A stretch of DNA of 64,000 bases. Origin: CAYFPX01 sp964519895 (GTDB taxonomy: Bacteria; Myxococcota_A; UBA796; CAJQPC01). This document shows, one piece after another, positions 24,423 to 33,574 of this stretch. The notes under the pieces were generated by a model, which saw nothing but the letters and a program-made list of their open reading frames with translations, did not search any database and was not told the DNA's origin. A program made the position numbers and the translations under genes. The stretch spans positions 1 through 64,000 of the forward strand of contig CAZFLE010000018.1 of NCBI GenBank assembly GCA_964519895.1, in the 5' to 3' direction. The first letter of the stretch is position 1. Every line of letters starts with the position of its first letter.

Positions 24423-25202
24423 TCAGGGGCCCGCCTCACACACGTACCAGATCGGCTGCCCATACCAGTCGTCGACCCAACAGATCATGTCGTTCCACAG
24501 GCCGTGGGCGATGTCGATGTGGGCACAGTCCTCGATGCCGTCGTAGTCATCGGGCTGGTCCGGGTGCCAGGCGGTGAAGGCGCTCTTGCTGCCGTTGATC
24601 CACTGCCAGCCGGCACCGGGCTCGTCGGAGTTGGGGGCCGAGCGCTGCTCGTAGCCGATCCACCACCAGCTGGCGGGGCCATGGCTGCCACCGGTCTCGA
24701 CGAGCCACGCGGACTCGGCGGCATCGTCGACCACGGCCAGGTGGTAGCCGTCCAGGGCAGAACAGGCGCCGTCGGCCTGCTCCCAGTCCACCGGGTCGGC
24801 GCAGAACAGGTAGGTGTGGCCGCCGTAGCTGGCGACCGGACAGGGGCAGACCGCGCCGCCGTCGGCGGTGCCCTCGCAGTCGTCGTCGATGCCGTTGCAG
24901 ACCTCGGTGGCCGCCGGGTTCACGCCGGCCGCGGCGTCGTCGCAGTCGTCGTCGTTGGCGGCCGTGCCGCTGGGCATGGCGTCACAGTCCACCTCGAGCG
25001 ACTCACCGGCGCCGTAGCCGTCCCCGTCGGCGTCGGTCCAGACCTCGCACGGCTGCGCCGAGTCCTGGCCGTCCGATGGGGTGGAGGTGGACCCTTGGGT
25101 GTCCGCGATCGCGGTGTCCCGGGCGTCGCCGTCCTTGACCGCGAAGCTGAGGGGTGTGCAGCCCGCCACGACCATCAGCGCGGGCAGGGCGGTCCAGGTC
25201 AC
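24423..25202 (-). CDS. lipoprotein with MopE unit and C-type lectin-like domain
   Basis: 259 residues from GTG 25202 (GGGAG 5 nt upstream). Leader VTWTALPALMVVAGC has a good lipobox with Cys15. An Asp/Thr stalk and one MopE-like unit (DADGDGYGAG, DDDCDDAAAGVNPAATEVC, GIDDDCEG) fill residues 30-120. Residues about 122-259 are a C-type lectin-like domain: YLFCADPVDWEQADGAC, WWIGYE, WQWINGS, the WND motif in GLWNDMIC, and a final Cys. The Cys pattern fits the two conserved disulfides. CTLDs bind carbohydrate or protein ligands; here it would be displayed on the cell surface. It converges on the MBL lipoprotein gene (17 bp apart). Confidence 0.9.
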   Translation of the reverse strand: MTWTALPALMVVAGCTPLSFAVKDGDARDTAIADTQGSTSTPSDGQDSAQPCEVWTDADGDGYGAGESLEVDCDAMPSGTAANDDDCDDAAAGVNPAATEVCNGIDDDCEGTADGGAVCPCPVASYGGHTYLFCADPVDWEQADGACSALDGYHLAVVDDAAESAWLVETGGSHGPASWWWIGYEQRSAPNSDEPGAGWQWINGSKSAFTAWHPDQPDDYDGIEDCAHIDIAHGLWNDMICWVDDWYGQPIWYVCEAGP

Positions 25203-25231
25203 GGGGGCTCCCGTCGATCGGCGACCGGCCC

Positions 25232-25237
25232 AGGGTA
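25232..25237 (-). promoter_or_regulatory. -10 element TACCCT of the C-type lectin lipoprotein
   Basis: TACCCT on the minus strand, 29 nt before GTG 25202, predicts a leader of about 23 nt containing GGGAG. The same hexamer occurs before the hydrolase-like lipoprotein gene at 28594. Confidence 0.4.
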
Positions 25238-25245
25238 GCAGCCCC

Positions 25246-27660
25246 TCACCCGCCGTAGAACAGGTAGACCCTCCCCCCGTTGCCGCCATCGGCCGAAGTG
25301 GCTCTTGGCGCACCGATGAGCACGTCATCGAAGCCGTCCTGGTCCAGATCGCCGGCCCCGCTCACGCAGGCACCGGCGTAGCCGGAGCCGGTCTCTCCCT
25401 CCAACAGGGCGTCGGCGTCCTCCAGGTCGACCGATCCGCTCACTGGGCCCAGGAACAGGTAGGCAGCGCCCTGGTAGGTGTCCGAGAGCTCCGTGCCGTA
25501 GGCGCCGATGAGCAGATCGGCGCGGGTGTCGCCGTTGGTGTCGCCGGCGATGGCCACGTGGGCCCCGGCCAGCGCGCTCGTCTCCTCGGTCATCAGGGTC
25601 GCGGTGGCCACATCGGGCGCGTTCAGGTCGCCGCTCAGCTGCCCCGGCAGCACCAAGGCTCCGCCCCCGTTCTGCCCGCCCAGGTAGGGCGCGCCGACGA
25701 GGAGATCCGGTGCGCCGTCCCCGTCCAGGTCGTGACCGGCGTCCAGGCTGGTGCCCAGCCGGTCGCTGCCCCGATCCTCGCCCGTCACCCAGGCGTCGGC
25801 GTCCGCCAGCGACACGTCCCCGGTGACGGTGCCGTAGATCACGTAGACGCGCCCTTCGGTGTAGCCGGTGGTGCTCTCGGCCTCGGGGGCCCCGATCACC
25901 AGATCGGCGAGTCCGTCGCCGTCCAGATCCTGGGAGATCAGGGCGGTCTTGCCCGCTCTGTCTCCGCCCACGACGCCTTGGAGGCGGGCTTGGGCGTCCC
26001 GATCCAGTCGCACGTTGCCGGTGTGGGGGCCGAGCATCAGGTAGGTCAGTCCAGCGGCGCTGTTCCCGTTCTCCTGGGGTGCGCCCAGCAGCAGGTCATC
26101 GTGGCCGTCGCCGTTCACGTCGCCGGCCCGGCCCAGGGTGTCGCCGACGTAGTCGTAGACGTCCTCGCCTTCGAACTCGACGTCGGCGCTGCTCAGGAAG
26201 AAGCTGGCGGAGACGGGCCCATAGGTGCCGTACACGCTGCCGCTGCCGCCTCCGCCCGAGCGGTGCTGGAGCAGCAGATCCGGCTGTCCATCGCTGTCCA
26301 GGTCGACCTGGGGGCCGACCGACCAGCTGAAGCCCCAGCCGGAGTGGTTGTCCACCACGACCGTGCCGCCAGGCAGGGATGTGGCGCCGGTGACGGGGCC
26401 GCTCTGCAGGTAGACCGCCCCCATCGAGCCGCCGTACCAGCTGCCCAACGCCACGTCGGGCAGCCCGTCCCCGGTGACGTCGCCGACTGCGGCCAGGGCG
26501 TCGCCCAGGTAGTCGCCCGAGACTTCGGCGACGAAGGTGGCGTGGGCGTCTCCGAGATCGATCACCCCGCTCAGGGCGCACAGGCCGGCCTCGACGTAGT
26601 CACAGTCGTTGTCGATGAAGTCACCGCAGGCCTCGACGGCGTCGGGATGAACCAGGGCGTCTTCGTCGTCGCAGTCCTGGCCTCCTCGGTGGGTGGCGTC
26701 GTGGCCGTCGCCGTCGGCGTCGTCATCGTTCTGGCCGTCGTCGCAGTCCTGATCGAGCCCGTCGTACCAGGTCTCCTGGGCCCCGGGGTGCACGTCCGCG
26801 TCCGAGTCGTCACAGTCTCCGTCGTCCTCGATGCGCCCGCTGAGTTCATCGCAGGAGAAGACCCGGGTGGTGGCGTCGCCATAGCCGTCGCCGTCGGCGT
26901 CCAGGTGCCAGCTCAGGGCGTCATAGGCGTCTTCGTCGACCGCGTCGTCGCAGTCTTGGTCGGCGCCGTCACAGGCCTCGCCGGCGCCGGGTCGGGTGGC
27001 GGGGTCGTTGTCGTCGCAGTCGTCGGCGTTGTCCGCATGGGACGCCGGCTGATCGCAGGCCTCGACCGCCGTGGCCGTGCCGTCGCCGAACAGGTCCACG
27101 TCGACGTCGGGCCACCAGTCCGGACCGTCTTCTGTGTCTCCGTCACAGTCCCGGTCGACCCCGTCACAGGCCTCTCGCGCCCCGGGCCAGATGGCCGGAT
27201 CGTCGTCGTCGCAGTCTGTGGCATCGGCCACGGTTCCCACGAGCTGTTCGCAGAGCACACGGGGGCTGTCCGGGTCGCCATAGGAGTCGCCGTCGGCGTC
27301 CTGGTACCAGGTCTCGGCATCCGGTGCGTCTTCGTCGACCGTGCCGTCGCAGTCCTGGTCGGCCTGGTCGCAGCGCTCCTCGGCACCGGGCCAGACGTCC
27401 GGGTCCGAGTCGTTGCAGTCCCCCGCCTCGGCGACGAAGCCCGCCGTCTGGCTGCAGCTCTCCAGCACCGTCAGCGCGGTGCCGAAGCCATCGGCGTCCG
27501 CGTCCGCGTACCACAGGGCCGGGGCGCCGACCTGGGGGTCGTGGTTGTCGCAGTCCACGCTGTGCGGCACGCCGTCCTCGTCGTGGTCCTCGGACAGCCG
27601 ATCCCCCAGGTCGCCAGCGGAGATCCAGCTGCAGGCCGCGACGAGGATGAGCCAGGGCAT
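25246..27660 (-). CDS. MopE-repeat plus FG-GAP propeller lipoprotein
   Basis: 804 residues from ATG 27660, whose A is also the last base of the upstream gene's TGA (TGATG), so translation is coupled. Leader MPWLILVAAC gives a lipobox with Cys10. Residues about 25-360 contain six MopE-like units (CDDDDPAIWPGAREACDG, DRDCDGD, DADGDSYGDP), and residues 370-804 hold about seven FG-GAP blades (GDLDQDGFDDVLIGAP, AAYLFLGP). Both parts are expected to bind Ca2+. A large surface adhesin-like lipoprotein is the likely role. The long frame upstream of 27660 is a shadow of the preceding gene. Confidence 0.92.
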   Translation of the reverse strand: MPWLILVAACSWISAGDLGDRLSEDHDEDGVPHSVDCDNHDPQVGAPALWYADADADGFGTALTVLESCSQTAGFVAEAGDCNDSDPDVWPGAEERCDQADQDCDGTVDEDAPDAETWYQDADGDSYGDPDSPRVLCEQLVGTVADATDCDDDDPAIWPGAREACDGVDRDCDGDTEDGPDWWPDVDVDLFGDGTATAVEACDQPASHADNADDCDDNDPATRPGAGEACDGADQDCDDAVDEDAYDALSWHLDADGDGYGDATTRVFSCDELSGRIEDDGDCDDSDADVHPGAQETWYDGLDQDCDDGQNDDDADGDGHDATHRGGQDCDDEDALVHPDAVEACGDFIDNDCDYVEAGLCALSGVIDLGDAHATFVAEVSGDYLGDALAAVGDVTGDGLPDVALGSWYGGSMGAVYLQSGPVTGATSLPGGTVVVDNHSGWGFSWSVGPQVDLDSDGQPDLLLQHRSGGGGSGSVYGTYGPVSASFFLSSADVEFEGEDVYDYVGDTLGRAGDVNGDGHDDLLLGAPQENGNSAAGLTYLMLGPHTGNVRLDRDAQARLQGVVGGDRAGKTALISQDLDGDGLADLVIGAPEAESTTGYTEGRVYVIYGTVTGDVSLADADAWVTGEDRGSDRLGTSLDAGHDLDGDGAPDLLVGAPYLGGQNGGGALVLPGQLSGDLNAPDVATATLMTEETSALAGAHVAIAGDTNGDTRADLLIGAYGTELSDTYQGAAYLFLGPVSGSVDLEDADALLEGETGSGYAGACVSGAGDLDQDGFDDVLIGAPRATSADGGNGGRVYLFYGG

Positions 27661-28469
27661 CAGAACCGCCAGACGGCCACGAGGCCCAGCCCGAGCGCTG
27701 CCACACCGACACCGGCGCTGCTGGCCAGCAAGGCATTGCTGGTCGTGCGGAGCTGCCCCAGCTCTTCGCTGGGCAGGGCATCGGCGTCGTCGCTCCAGAA
27801 GCGACTGTAGGCGACCCTGTGGCCGATGAAGAGGCCCGTTGCAGCCACGGCCGCCACTCCGGCGCCGCCGTAGAGCCCGAGCCGGAAGCGCTTGCGCTGG
27901 AGCTCCTCCAGGGGCATCGGCCCCCACGTGGGCATGCGCTCGCCGGCGCCGAGCAGCAGGGTCTCCACGAGCGCGTCGTCCTCGTAGATCTGGAGGACGG
28001 TCGAGATGCCACTCGGCCGGGGGGCGCCTCGGATGCCGTCGACCATCACGTACCCATTCAGCGGTGGGATGGGCGGTTCCAGTGCCCCTTCTGCTGCGTC
28101 GGCGGCCTGCTCGTAGAGGTGCACCAGGGGGTGGCCCACCGGGGCGACGTCGTGGGGGATGGCGTAGCCAGGCTCCAGTCGCCGCGCCGCGTGGAATTCG
28201 GCCAGGACCAGCGCTCGGTCACCGGCGGTGAACGCCTCCAGCGCCATGAGGCGGTGAAAGGCCGCAGCGACCTGGGGGGAGATCTTGCCGCCCAGACAGA
28301 CCAGGTCCCCGAGCGCTTCGTCGCGGGCGGTGTGCAGACCGGGCAGGTCCATCTGGGCAAAGGCCTGCTCGCCCCTCTGGACCCCGTGGAGGAAGTCCTC
28401 TGGGCTCGTGGCCTCCGGACAGGGCGGGGCGGCCATGGCGGCGGCCAGACCCAGGGTCAGGAGCGGCAT
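27660..28469 (-). CDS. secreted helical protein with two C-terminal membrane segments
   Basis: 269 residues. The signal peptide MPLLTLGLAAAMAAPPC is followed by a helical region (about 25-120; FLHGVQRGEQAFAQMDLPGL, FHRLMALEAFTAGDRALVLAEFHAARRLEPGYAI) that looks like degenerate TPRs, a short beta segment with NGYVMVDGIRGA, and two hydrophobic helices near 197-220 and 248-268 flanking a small loop. Proteins of this layout accompany FG-GAP or MopE lipoprotein genes in myxobacteria, but I cannot name the family. Its TGA overlaps the ATG of the FG-GAP lipoprotein by 1 base, suggesting the two function together in the envelope. Confidence 0.75.
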   Translation of the reverse strand: MPLLTLGLAAAMAAPPCPEATSPEDFLHGVQRGEQAFAQMDLPGLHTARDEALGDLVCLGGKISPQVAAAFHRLMALEAFTAGDRALVLAEFHAARRLEPGYAIPHDVAPVGHPLVHLYEQAADAAEGALEPPIPPLNGYVMVDGIRGAPRPSGISTVLQIYEDDALVETLLLGAGERMPTWGPMPLEELQRKRFRLGLYGGAGVAAVAATGLFIGHRVAYSRFWSDDADALPSEELGQLRTTSNALLASSAGVGVAALGLGLVAVWRF

Positions 28470-28593
28470 GGCCGCGTCATGGGGCGTGAGGAGCAGGGCA
28501 CAGCGCCATGATGCCAGGGGCTGCGACAGCCGTCCATCCGTCCCGCGACGCTTCAGATCTCACGGCTTCCTCGGAGAACCCCTCGCCTCGGCG

Positions 28594-28618
28594 TACCCTG
28601 GACCGGCCCGCAAGGAGG
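28594..28618 (+). promoter_or_regulatory. -10 TACCCT and strong RBS AAGGAGG
   Basis: TACCCT at 28594-28599 and AAGGAGG at 28612-28618, the latter 6 nt before GTG 28625. The RBS fixes this start within a longer open frame and contrasts with the leaderless starts elsewhere in the window. Confidence 0.5.
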
Positions 28619-28624
28619 CTTCAC

Positions 28625-30916
28625 GTGGTCAGGTACCTGCTCTGGACGACGCTGTTGGGGTGCGATGCACTCTCGGGCGTGTTTGGGTCGAGCCTGGGCA
28701 CCGAGGTCGGCGAGGTCTGTGGCGCCACCCTGGACTGCGCACCCGGCCTGGTCTGCGCCCAGGACGGCACCTGCCTCGAAGCCGGCGACGTGGGCACCGG
28801 GCTGCCCGGCGACGACTGCCGCCACCTGGCCGAGTGCGCCATCGAGTACGTGTGCGCGTCGGACGGTGTCTGCGACGTGCCCGGCGAGCCTGGCACCTCG
28901 GGCACGGGCTTCATCTGCGACACCGACCCCGACTGCCGCATGGGCTGGCGCTGCGACGACGGGCAGTGCTGGGACGTCGGCCTGCCCTACTGGCCGGGCG
29001 TCGACTGCGCCCCCAGCGACAGCGACGGCCCCTTCCGTGTGCTCTTCGAGGTGCCCGAGCTGCCGGTCGCCGGTGCAGGGGAGTTCTACCGGTTGCCCTT
29101 TCCCAATGACATCCGGGTGGTCGGCGGCTCCCTGGACCTGACCGGCCACCCCACGCCGGGCGACGCGGTGGCCGGCGACCCGGCCGGGCGGCACCTGGCC
29201 GGGATCGGGTCGGACTTCGACGGCTTCGCGCTCAAGGGCGCGGTCTACCTGCGCTTCAGCCGCCAGCCCCGCCTGAGCACGCTGATCTCGGGCCAGGGCG
29301 ACGACGACACCCTGCAGGTCGCCGTGCTGAGCCAGAGCAACCCCGACTATGGCGAGCCCCAGCGCTTCAGCTGGACCCAGCGCTCGGGCGCCGGCCGTTA
29401 CCTGTGCCAGGACTGGCTCGCGGTGACCGGGCCGGGCGACGGGACCTGGGACCCGGCCACGACCTATGCGGTGATGGTCACCCGGGGTGTGGCGGCGTCT
29501 GACGGCCAGGCCATCGCCGCCGACCCGGACTTCGCCACGCTCCTCGCCACATCGGCCCCCGCCGACGCGCGCCTGGCCCACGCCTGGTCGGCCTATGCCC
29601 CGCTCCGCAGCTACATCGACGCCCAGGGCCTGGACGCTGACGACGTCGTGGCGGCGGCGGTCTTCACGACGGGGGACCCGGCCCAGGCGCTGGCGTCGGT
29701 GGACCTGACGATCCGGGCGACGGACATCGACCCCGATCCCCGGGACCTGACCCTGTGCGACGCCGGCGTGACGTCGCCCTGCGACGACGGGGCGCTGCGG
29801 GTCTGTGGCAGCGCCGACGGACGATTCCACGAGGTGCACGGCCGCATCACCCTGCCGCGCTTCCAGCAGGGTCGGCCGCCTTACCTCGACGCCGGCGGCG
29901 ACTGGATCTGGGACACCAATGGCGATCCCGTGCCCCAGGGCACCGAAGACGTGTGTCTTGCCCTGACCCTGCCCGCGGGCAAGACGCCAGCGGACGGCTG
30001 GCCCCTGGTGCTCGTGGCCCACGACGTGGACGGCAGCTTTCGAACGGCGATCGACAGCGGCTGGGCGGGCGAGCTCGCGGCGCTGGACGACGGCATGGCC
30101 ACCCTCAGCCTGGACCTGCCGCTGCACGGGGAGCGTCGGCAGTCGGACCTGCCCGGCAGCGAGCTGTGGGCGAGCGCCGACAATCCAGACGCCCGGGTCG
30201 GCAGCTTGCTCCAGGGTGCGGCGGACCTGCATGCAGCGGTCGGCTGGCTGGCCGAGTGGGAGCTCGACGCCAGCGTGACGGGCACCGCGGCGTGGTTCGA
30301 TCCCGCGGGCGTGCAGCTGATGGGGCAGGGGCTGGGGGCCCAGGTCGGCGCCCTGTTCCTGGGGAGCACCGACGCGGTGCTGAGCGGGGTCCTGGCCAGT
30401 GCGCCCGGGGACCAGGCCCAGGTGTTGCTGGGTCAGCGGGAGCCTGTGGACCTGTCCAGTCGGACCTGGGTGGAGCTGGCCGAGGCGTCGCCGGACGCCC
30501 TGAACCCCATGCTGAACCTCTACCGCTTGTTCTACGACAGGGCCGACCCGGTGAGCCTGGCCCGGCAGGTGTTCAAGGCGCCCGCCGGTGGCTTCGACCC
30601 CAAGCACGTCCTGTTGCTCTACGGGGTCGGCGACCGTCAGGCGCCAGAGGGCGCCCAGCAGGCCCTGCAGCTCGCGATGCACGTGCCCACCACCGGCGAG
30701 CTGCTGGTGGACTTCGGCCAGGATCTCGACGACCTGCCGGCGTCCCGCAACGTGTCGGCCCAGCCCGGCCACGTGACGGCCGGATCCGTCCAGGTCGCGC
30801 CCCCAGGCGGCCACGACATCCTGTCCGACCCCGACGCGCTCCGGCTGGCCACCGAGTTCCTGGCATCGGCGCTGAGCGACGACGTGCCCACCATTCCCGA
30901 ACAGGGGACCGAGTGA
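28625..30916 (+). CDS. Cys-rich lipoprotein with alpha/beta-hydrolase-like domain lacking the nucleophile Ser
   Basis: 763 residues from GTG 28625. The leader VVRYLLWTTLLGC carries a lipobox (Cys13). Residues about 30-125 contain three short Cys-rich repeats (C-x5-C-x-G-x2-C-x4-G-x-C). A beta-rich domain with LPFPNDIRVVGGSLDLTG (about 158-176), typical of extracellular lipases of the Pla-1/Lip3 group, precedes an alpha/beta-hydrolase-like domain from about 440: PLVLVAHDVDGSF, then LMGQGLGAQVGAL where GxSxG would be expected, the acidic region LLLYGVGDRQAP and a late GGHDILSD His. Because Gly replaces the nucleophile Ser, it may be a pseudoenzyme. Its TGA overlaps the next gene's ATG by one base. 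Confidence 0.82.
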   Translation: MVRYLLWTTLLGCDALSGVFGSSLGTEVGEVCGATLDCAPGLVCAQDGTCLEAGDVGTGLPGDDCRHLAECAIEYVCASDGVCDVPGEPGTSGTGFICDTDPDCRMGWRCDDGQCWDVGLPYWPGVDCAPSDSDGPFRVLFEVPELPVAGAGEFYRLPFPNDIRVVGGSLDLTGHPTPGDAVAGDPAGRHLAGIGSDFDGFALKGAVYLRFSRQPRLSTLISGQGDDDTLQVAVLSQSNPDYGEPQRFSWTQRSGAGRYLCQDWLAVTGPGDGTWDPATTYAVMVTRGVAASDGQAIAADPDFATLLATSAPADARLAHAWSAYAPLRSYIDAQGLDADDVVAAAVFTTGDPAQALASVDLTIRATDIDPDPRDLTLCDAGVTSPCDDGALRVCGSADGRFHEVHGRITLPRFQQGRPPYLDAGGDWIWDTNGDPVPQGTEDVCLALTLPAGKTPADGWPLVLVAHDVDGSFRTAIDSGWAGELAALDDGMATLSLDLPLHGERRQSDLPGSELWASADNPDARVGSLLQGAADLHAAVGWLAEWELDASVTGTAAWFDPAGVQLMGQGLGAQVGALFLGSTDAVLSGVLASAPGDQAQVLLGQREPVDLSSRTWVELAEASPDALNPMLNLYRLFYDRADPVSLARQVFKAPAGGFDPKHVLLLYGVGDRQAPEGAQQALQLAMHVPTTGELLVDFGQDLDDLPASRNVSAQPGHVTAGSVQVAPPGGHDILSDPDALRLATEFLASALSDDVPTIPEQGTE

Positions 30917-32748
30917 TGTGGGCGATCGGGCTCTGGGGTCTGGCGGCCTGCGTCGACTACGGCTTCAACTGGGGGGACCGGTTCACCCCAGAGGGCGAGG
31001 ACGAGCCGCCGCCCGTCTGCGATGGGTTCACCGTCGACGAGCCCACGCCGGTCGACGTCCCCGAGGCCTGCACCCGCCCGCCGACGGTCGGCAGCTTCCG
31101 CCCCGAGATCGAGTGGCAGTGGTCCGTCAACCCCATCCAGGAGGACTACGACGGGGTCATGTCCACCCCGATGGTAGGGCACCTGGACGACGACAACGCC
31201 GACGGCGAGATCGGCTTCGGTGATGTGCCAGAGCTGGTCTTCACCGCCTTCACGGAGGGCTTCTACGCCTTTGACGGTGTGCTGGTGGCCCTGCGGGGCA
31301 ATGGCCGTGGCCTGGTCTGGACGGTGACCGAGGTCGACGGCATGACGGTCGGCGGCGTCGGCGGGGCCGGGCTGGGGGACCTGGACGGGGACGGCTTCGC
31401 CGATGTCTGCACGAACGCCGAGCACGGCGGTCTGATCTGCGTGCGCGGCCTGGATGGCTTCCCGCTGTGGGCCGCCGAGACCGACGCCGCCTTTGCCCTG
31501 CCGTCCTTTGCCGATCTGGACAAGGACGGGGTGAACGAGGTCATCCACGGCCGCCAGATCTTCGACGCCAGCGGCACATCGCTGGCGATCGGTGAGCTGG
31601 GGGACGCTCTGGGCACGTCGGTGGCTGCGGACTGGGACGGCGACGGCCAGCTCGACGTGGTGGTCGGAGACGGCGTGTTCCGTTTGGACGGCTCGACACT
31701 CCAGGACGTGGACCGGGACGACGGGTTCATCGCCGTCGCGGACTTCGACGCCGACGGGCGGCCGGATCGGGTGGTGGTGGCCGACGGGATCATCCGGGTG
31801 GACACCAACGACGGCGCGCTGTTGTGGGCGTCGGACATCCCGGGCGGCTGCCACGGTGGCTCGCCGACCGTCGACGACATCGACAACGACGGCCGGCCCG
31901 AGGTCGGCGTGGCGGGCCGCTCCTACTACTCGGTGTTCGAGCACGACGGCACGCTGAAGTGGTCTCGGGATGTGCAAGACGAGTCCAGCTGCGCCACCGG
32001 GAGCTCGGTCTTCGACTTCCAGGGCGACGGGGCCGCCGAGATCGTCTACGCCGACGAGGAGACCCTCTGGATCCTGGACGGGGCCACCGGCCAGGTGCTG
32101 ATGGAGGAGCCCGGCCACGCGTCGGCGACGTATCTGGAGTACCCGGTCGTGGCCGACGTGGACGGAGACGGCGAGACCGAGATCGTGCTCGCGTCCAACG
32201 ACTTCGCCTGGCCCGGGTGGCACGGCATCACGGTGCTCGGCGACGCCGAGGAGTCCTGGGCGGTGTCGCGGCCGGTCTGGAACCAGTTCGCCTACCACCT
32301 CACCAATGTGGAAGACGACGCCAGCATCCCCGTGGAGCCCGCAGAGCACTGGCACGACGAGAACAGCTTCCGCGCTGCAGGCAACCCGCGGGGCCCGGAC
32401 CTGCCGCTGGCCGACCTGATCGTCCAGGACGCCGGCACCTGTGGCGATGAGTGCTGGGACGGCTGGTCGTGGCACGGCCTGCAGGTCGGCAACGTGGGCC
32501 AGGCCCAGGTCGGCGGCTTCATCGTCGACCTGTTCGGCCTGGAGGGCGGCGAGGAGATCTGGCTGGCGTCGTTCACCATCACGGGGCTGGACGCCGGCGG
32601 CTGGGCGGGCATCGGGCCCTTCCCGGTGGAGATGGGCCAGTTCACCGGCGACACGCTGCGGATCCGCGTCGACCCACTGGACATGGTCGCCGAGTGCATC
32701 GAGGACAACAACGAGCTGGAGGTGGGCTGGCCTTGCGGGGTGGAGTGA
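30916..32748 (+). CDS. FG-GAP/VCBS propeller lipoprotein with C-terminal CARDB-like domain
   Basis: 610 residues from ATG 30916 (TGATG overlap with the hydrolase-like gene, so translationally coupled). Leader MWAIGLWGLAAC has a lipobox at Cys12. Residues about 65-470 are FG-GAP/VCBS blades (GLGDLDGDGFADVCTN, SFADLDKDGVNEVIHG, ADVDGDGETEIVLAS) that alternate outer reporter strands such as ILDGATGQVL. The last 130 residues (LPLADLIVQD, LQVGNVGQAQVGGFIVDLF, CIEDNNELEVGWPC) form a CARDB-like beta sandwich. Probably displayed at the surface together with its operon partner. Confidence 0.9.
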   Translation: MWAIGLWGLAACVDYGFNWGDRFTPEGEDEPPPVCDGFTVDEPTPVDVPEACTRPPTVGSFRPEIEWQWSVNPIQEDYDGVMSTPMVGHLDDDNADGEIGFGDVPELVFTAFTEGFYAFDGVLVALRGNGRGLVWTVTEVDGMTVGGVGGAGLGDLDGDGFADVCTNAEHGGLICVRGLDGFPLWAAETDAAFALPSFADLDKDGVNEVIHGRQIFDASGTSLAIGELGDALGTSVAADWDGDGQLDVVVGDGVFRLDGSTLQDVDRDDGFIAVADFDADGRPDRVVVADGIIRVDTNDGALLWASDIPGGCHGGSPTVDDIDNDGRPEVGVAGRSYYSVFEHDGTLKWSRDVQDESSCATGSSVFDFQGDGAAEIVYADEETLWILDGATGQVLMEEPGHASATYLEYPVVADVDGDGETEIVLASNDFAWPGWHGITVLGDAEESWAVSRPVWNQFAYHLTNVEDDASIPVEPAEHWHDENSFRAAGNPRGPDLPLADLIVQDAGTCGDECWDGWSWHGLQVGNVGQAQVGGFIVDLFGLEGGEEIWLASFTITGLDAGGWAGIGPFPVEMGQFTGDTLRIRVDPLDMVAECIEDNNELEVGWPCGVE

Positions 32749-32921
32749 GCCGCCAGCCAAAGCGCCTTCCCTCTTCCGCCTTGCTGTCCTGGAGGGCGGA
32801 TTGGGGCCTCCAGGGGCCCGATTTGCCCCGCTGGGCCGGTCCCAGCGCGACAAAGCGGAAGAAACTCGATGCTCTGGTTGGACAGGCGGAAGAAAGCGGG
32901 GGCTCTACAGGTTCAGGATCA

Positions 32922-32961
32922 ATAGTCAATCATTGACTATCGAGCCAGGACCCGCTACTCC
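32922..32961 (+). promoter_or_regulatory. 19-bp perfect palindrome overlapping a TTGACT -35
   Basis: ATAGTCAA-TCA-TTGACTAT (32922-32940) is an AT-rich perfect inverted repeat in otherwise GC-rich DNA. Its right arm supplies TTGACT (32933-32938), which is 17 bp from TACTCC (32956-32961), a weak -10, for the lipoprotein gene at 32999. Position over the -35 suggests an operator for a dimeric regulator. Confidence 0.5.
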
Positions 32962-32998
32962 TCACGAGGTGCCGGACCCTCCGGTGCCGAGGAGGAAG

Positions 32999-33574
32999 AT
33001 GCGACGCCCCCTGCTGCTCCCTGTGCTCCTGGCCGCCGTGGCCTGTGCCGAGCCGGTGTCCGACGCCGCCGCCCAGGCGGATCCGGTGCCGGAGCCCGAG
33101 CCCATCGTGCCGCTGGAGGGCGAGTGGACGGTCGACTCTCGCACGGTCCTGAGCGATGAGTGCGGTGGCATCCTGGGCGACGACCAGCCGGCGGACGCCC
33201 CCGACGAAGACAAGGACAGCTTCGCGCTGACCCTCGCCGACGAAGACGTCTTCACCATCGCCATCACCTTCGACGACGGCGAGCGCTACGACGTGGACTG
33301 CGCCTTCGACGCCGATGGGCTGTTCACCTGTGTGGGCGAGCACGACGTCTACACGGTGTCGGACACCACCCTACGCGTCAGCTGGAGCGGCGGCGGCGAG
33401 CTGTTTAGCGACACCCAGCTCACCGCGACCCTGGACGCGATCGGGTCCTGTGACGGCTCCCTGTGCGAAGTGGCCGAGGCCTACCTGGAGGCGGAGCTGC
33501 CTTGTGGCGGGAGCATGACCATGGAGGCGTCCACCCCCACCCCCGTCAGCCCAGCTTGCGAGCGATGTTCCTGA
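32999..33574 (+). CDS. small acidic lipoprotein
   Basis: 191 residues from ATG 32999 with GAGGAGG only 3 nt upstream. Leader MRRPLLLPVLLAAVAC has a lipobox (Cys16), then a Pro/Glu linker and a body of acidic beta strands (LEGEWTVDSRTVLSDECG, FTIAITFDDGERYDVDC, TLRVSWSGGGELFSDTQLTATLD) with paired Cys residues near the end. This is a small lipocalin-like or immunoglobulin-like beta barrel by appearance, but no family is recognised. Its 3' end overlaps the convergent DUF1697 gene by 29 bp. It has its own promoter with a palindromic operator candidate. Confidence 0.8.
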   Translation: MRRPLLLPVLLAAVACAEPVSDAAAQADPVPEPEPIVPLEGEWTVDSRTVLSDECGGILGDDQPADAPDEDKDSFALTLADEDVFTIAITFDDGERYDVDCAFDADGLFTCVGEHDVYTVSDTTLRVSWSGGGELFSDTQLTATLDAIGSCDGSLCEVAEAYLEAELPCGGSMTMEASTPTPVSPACERCS

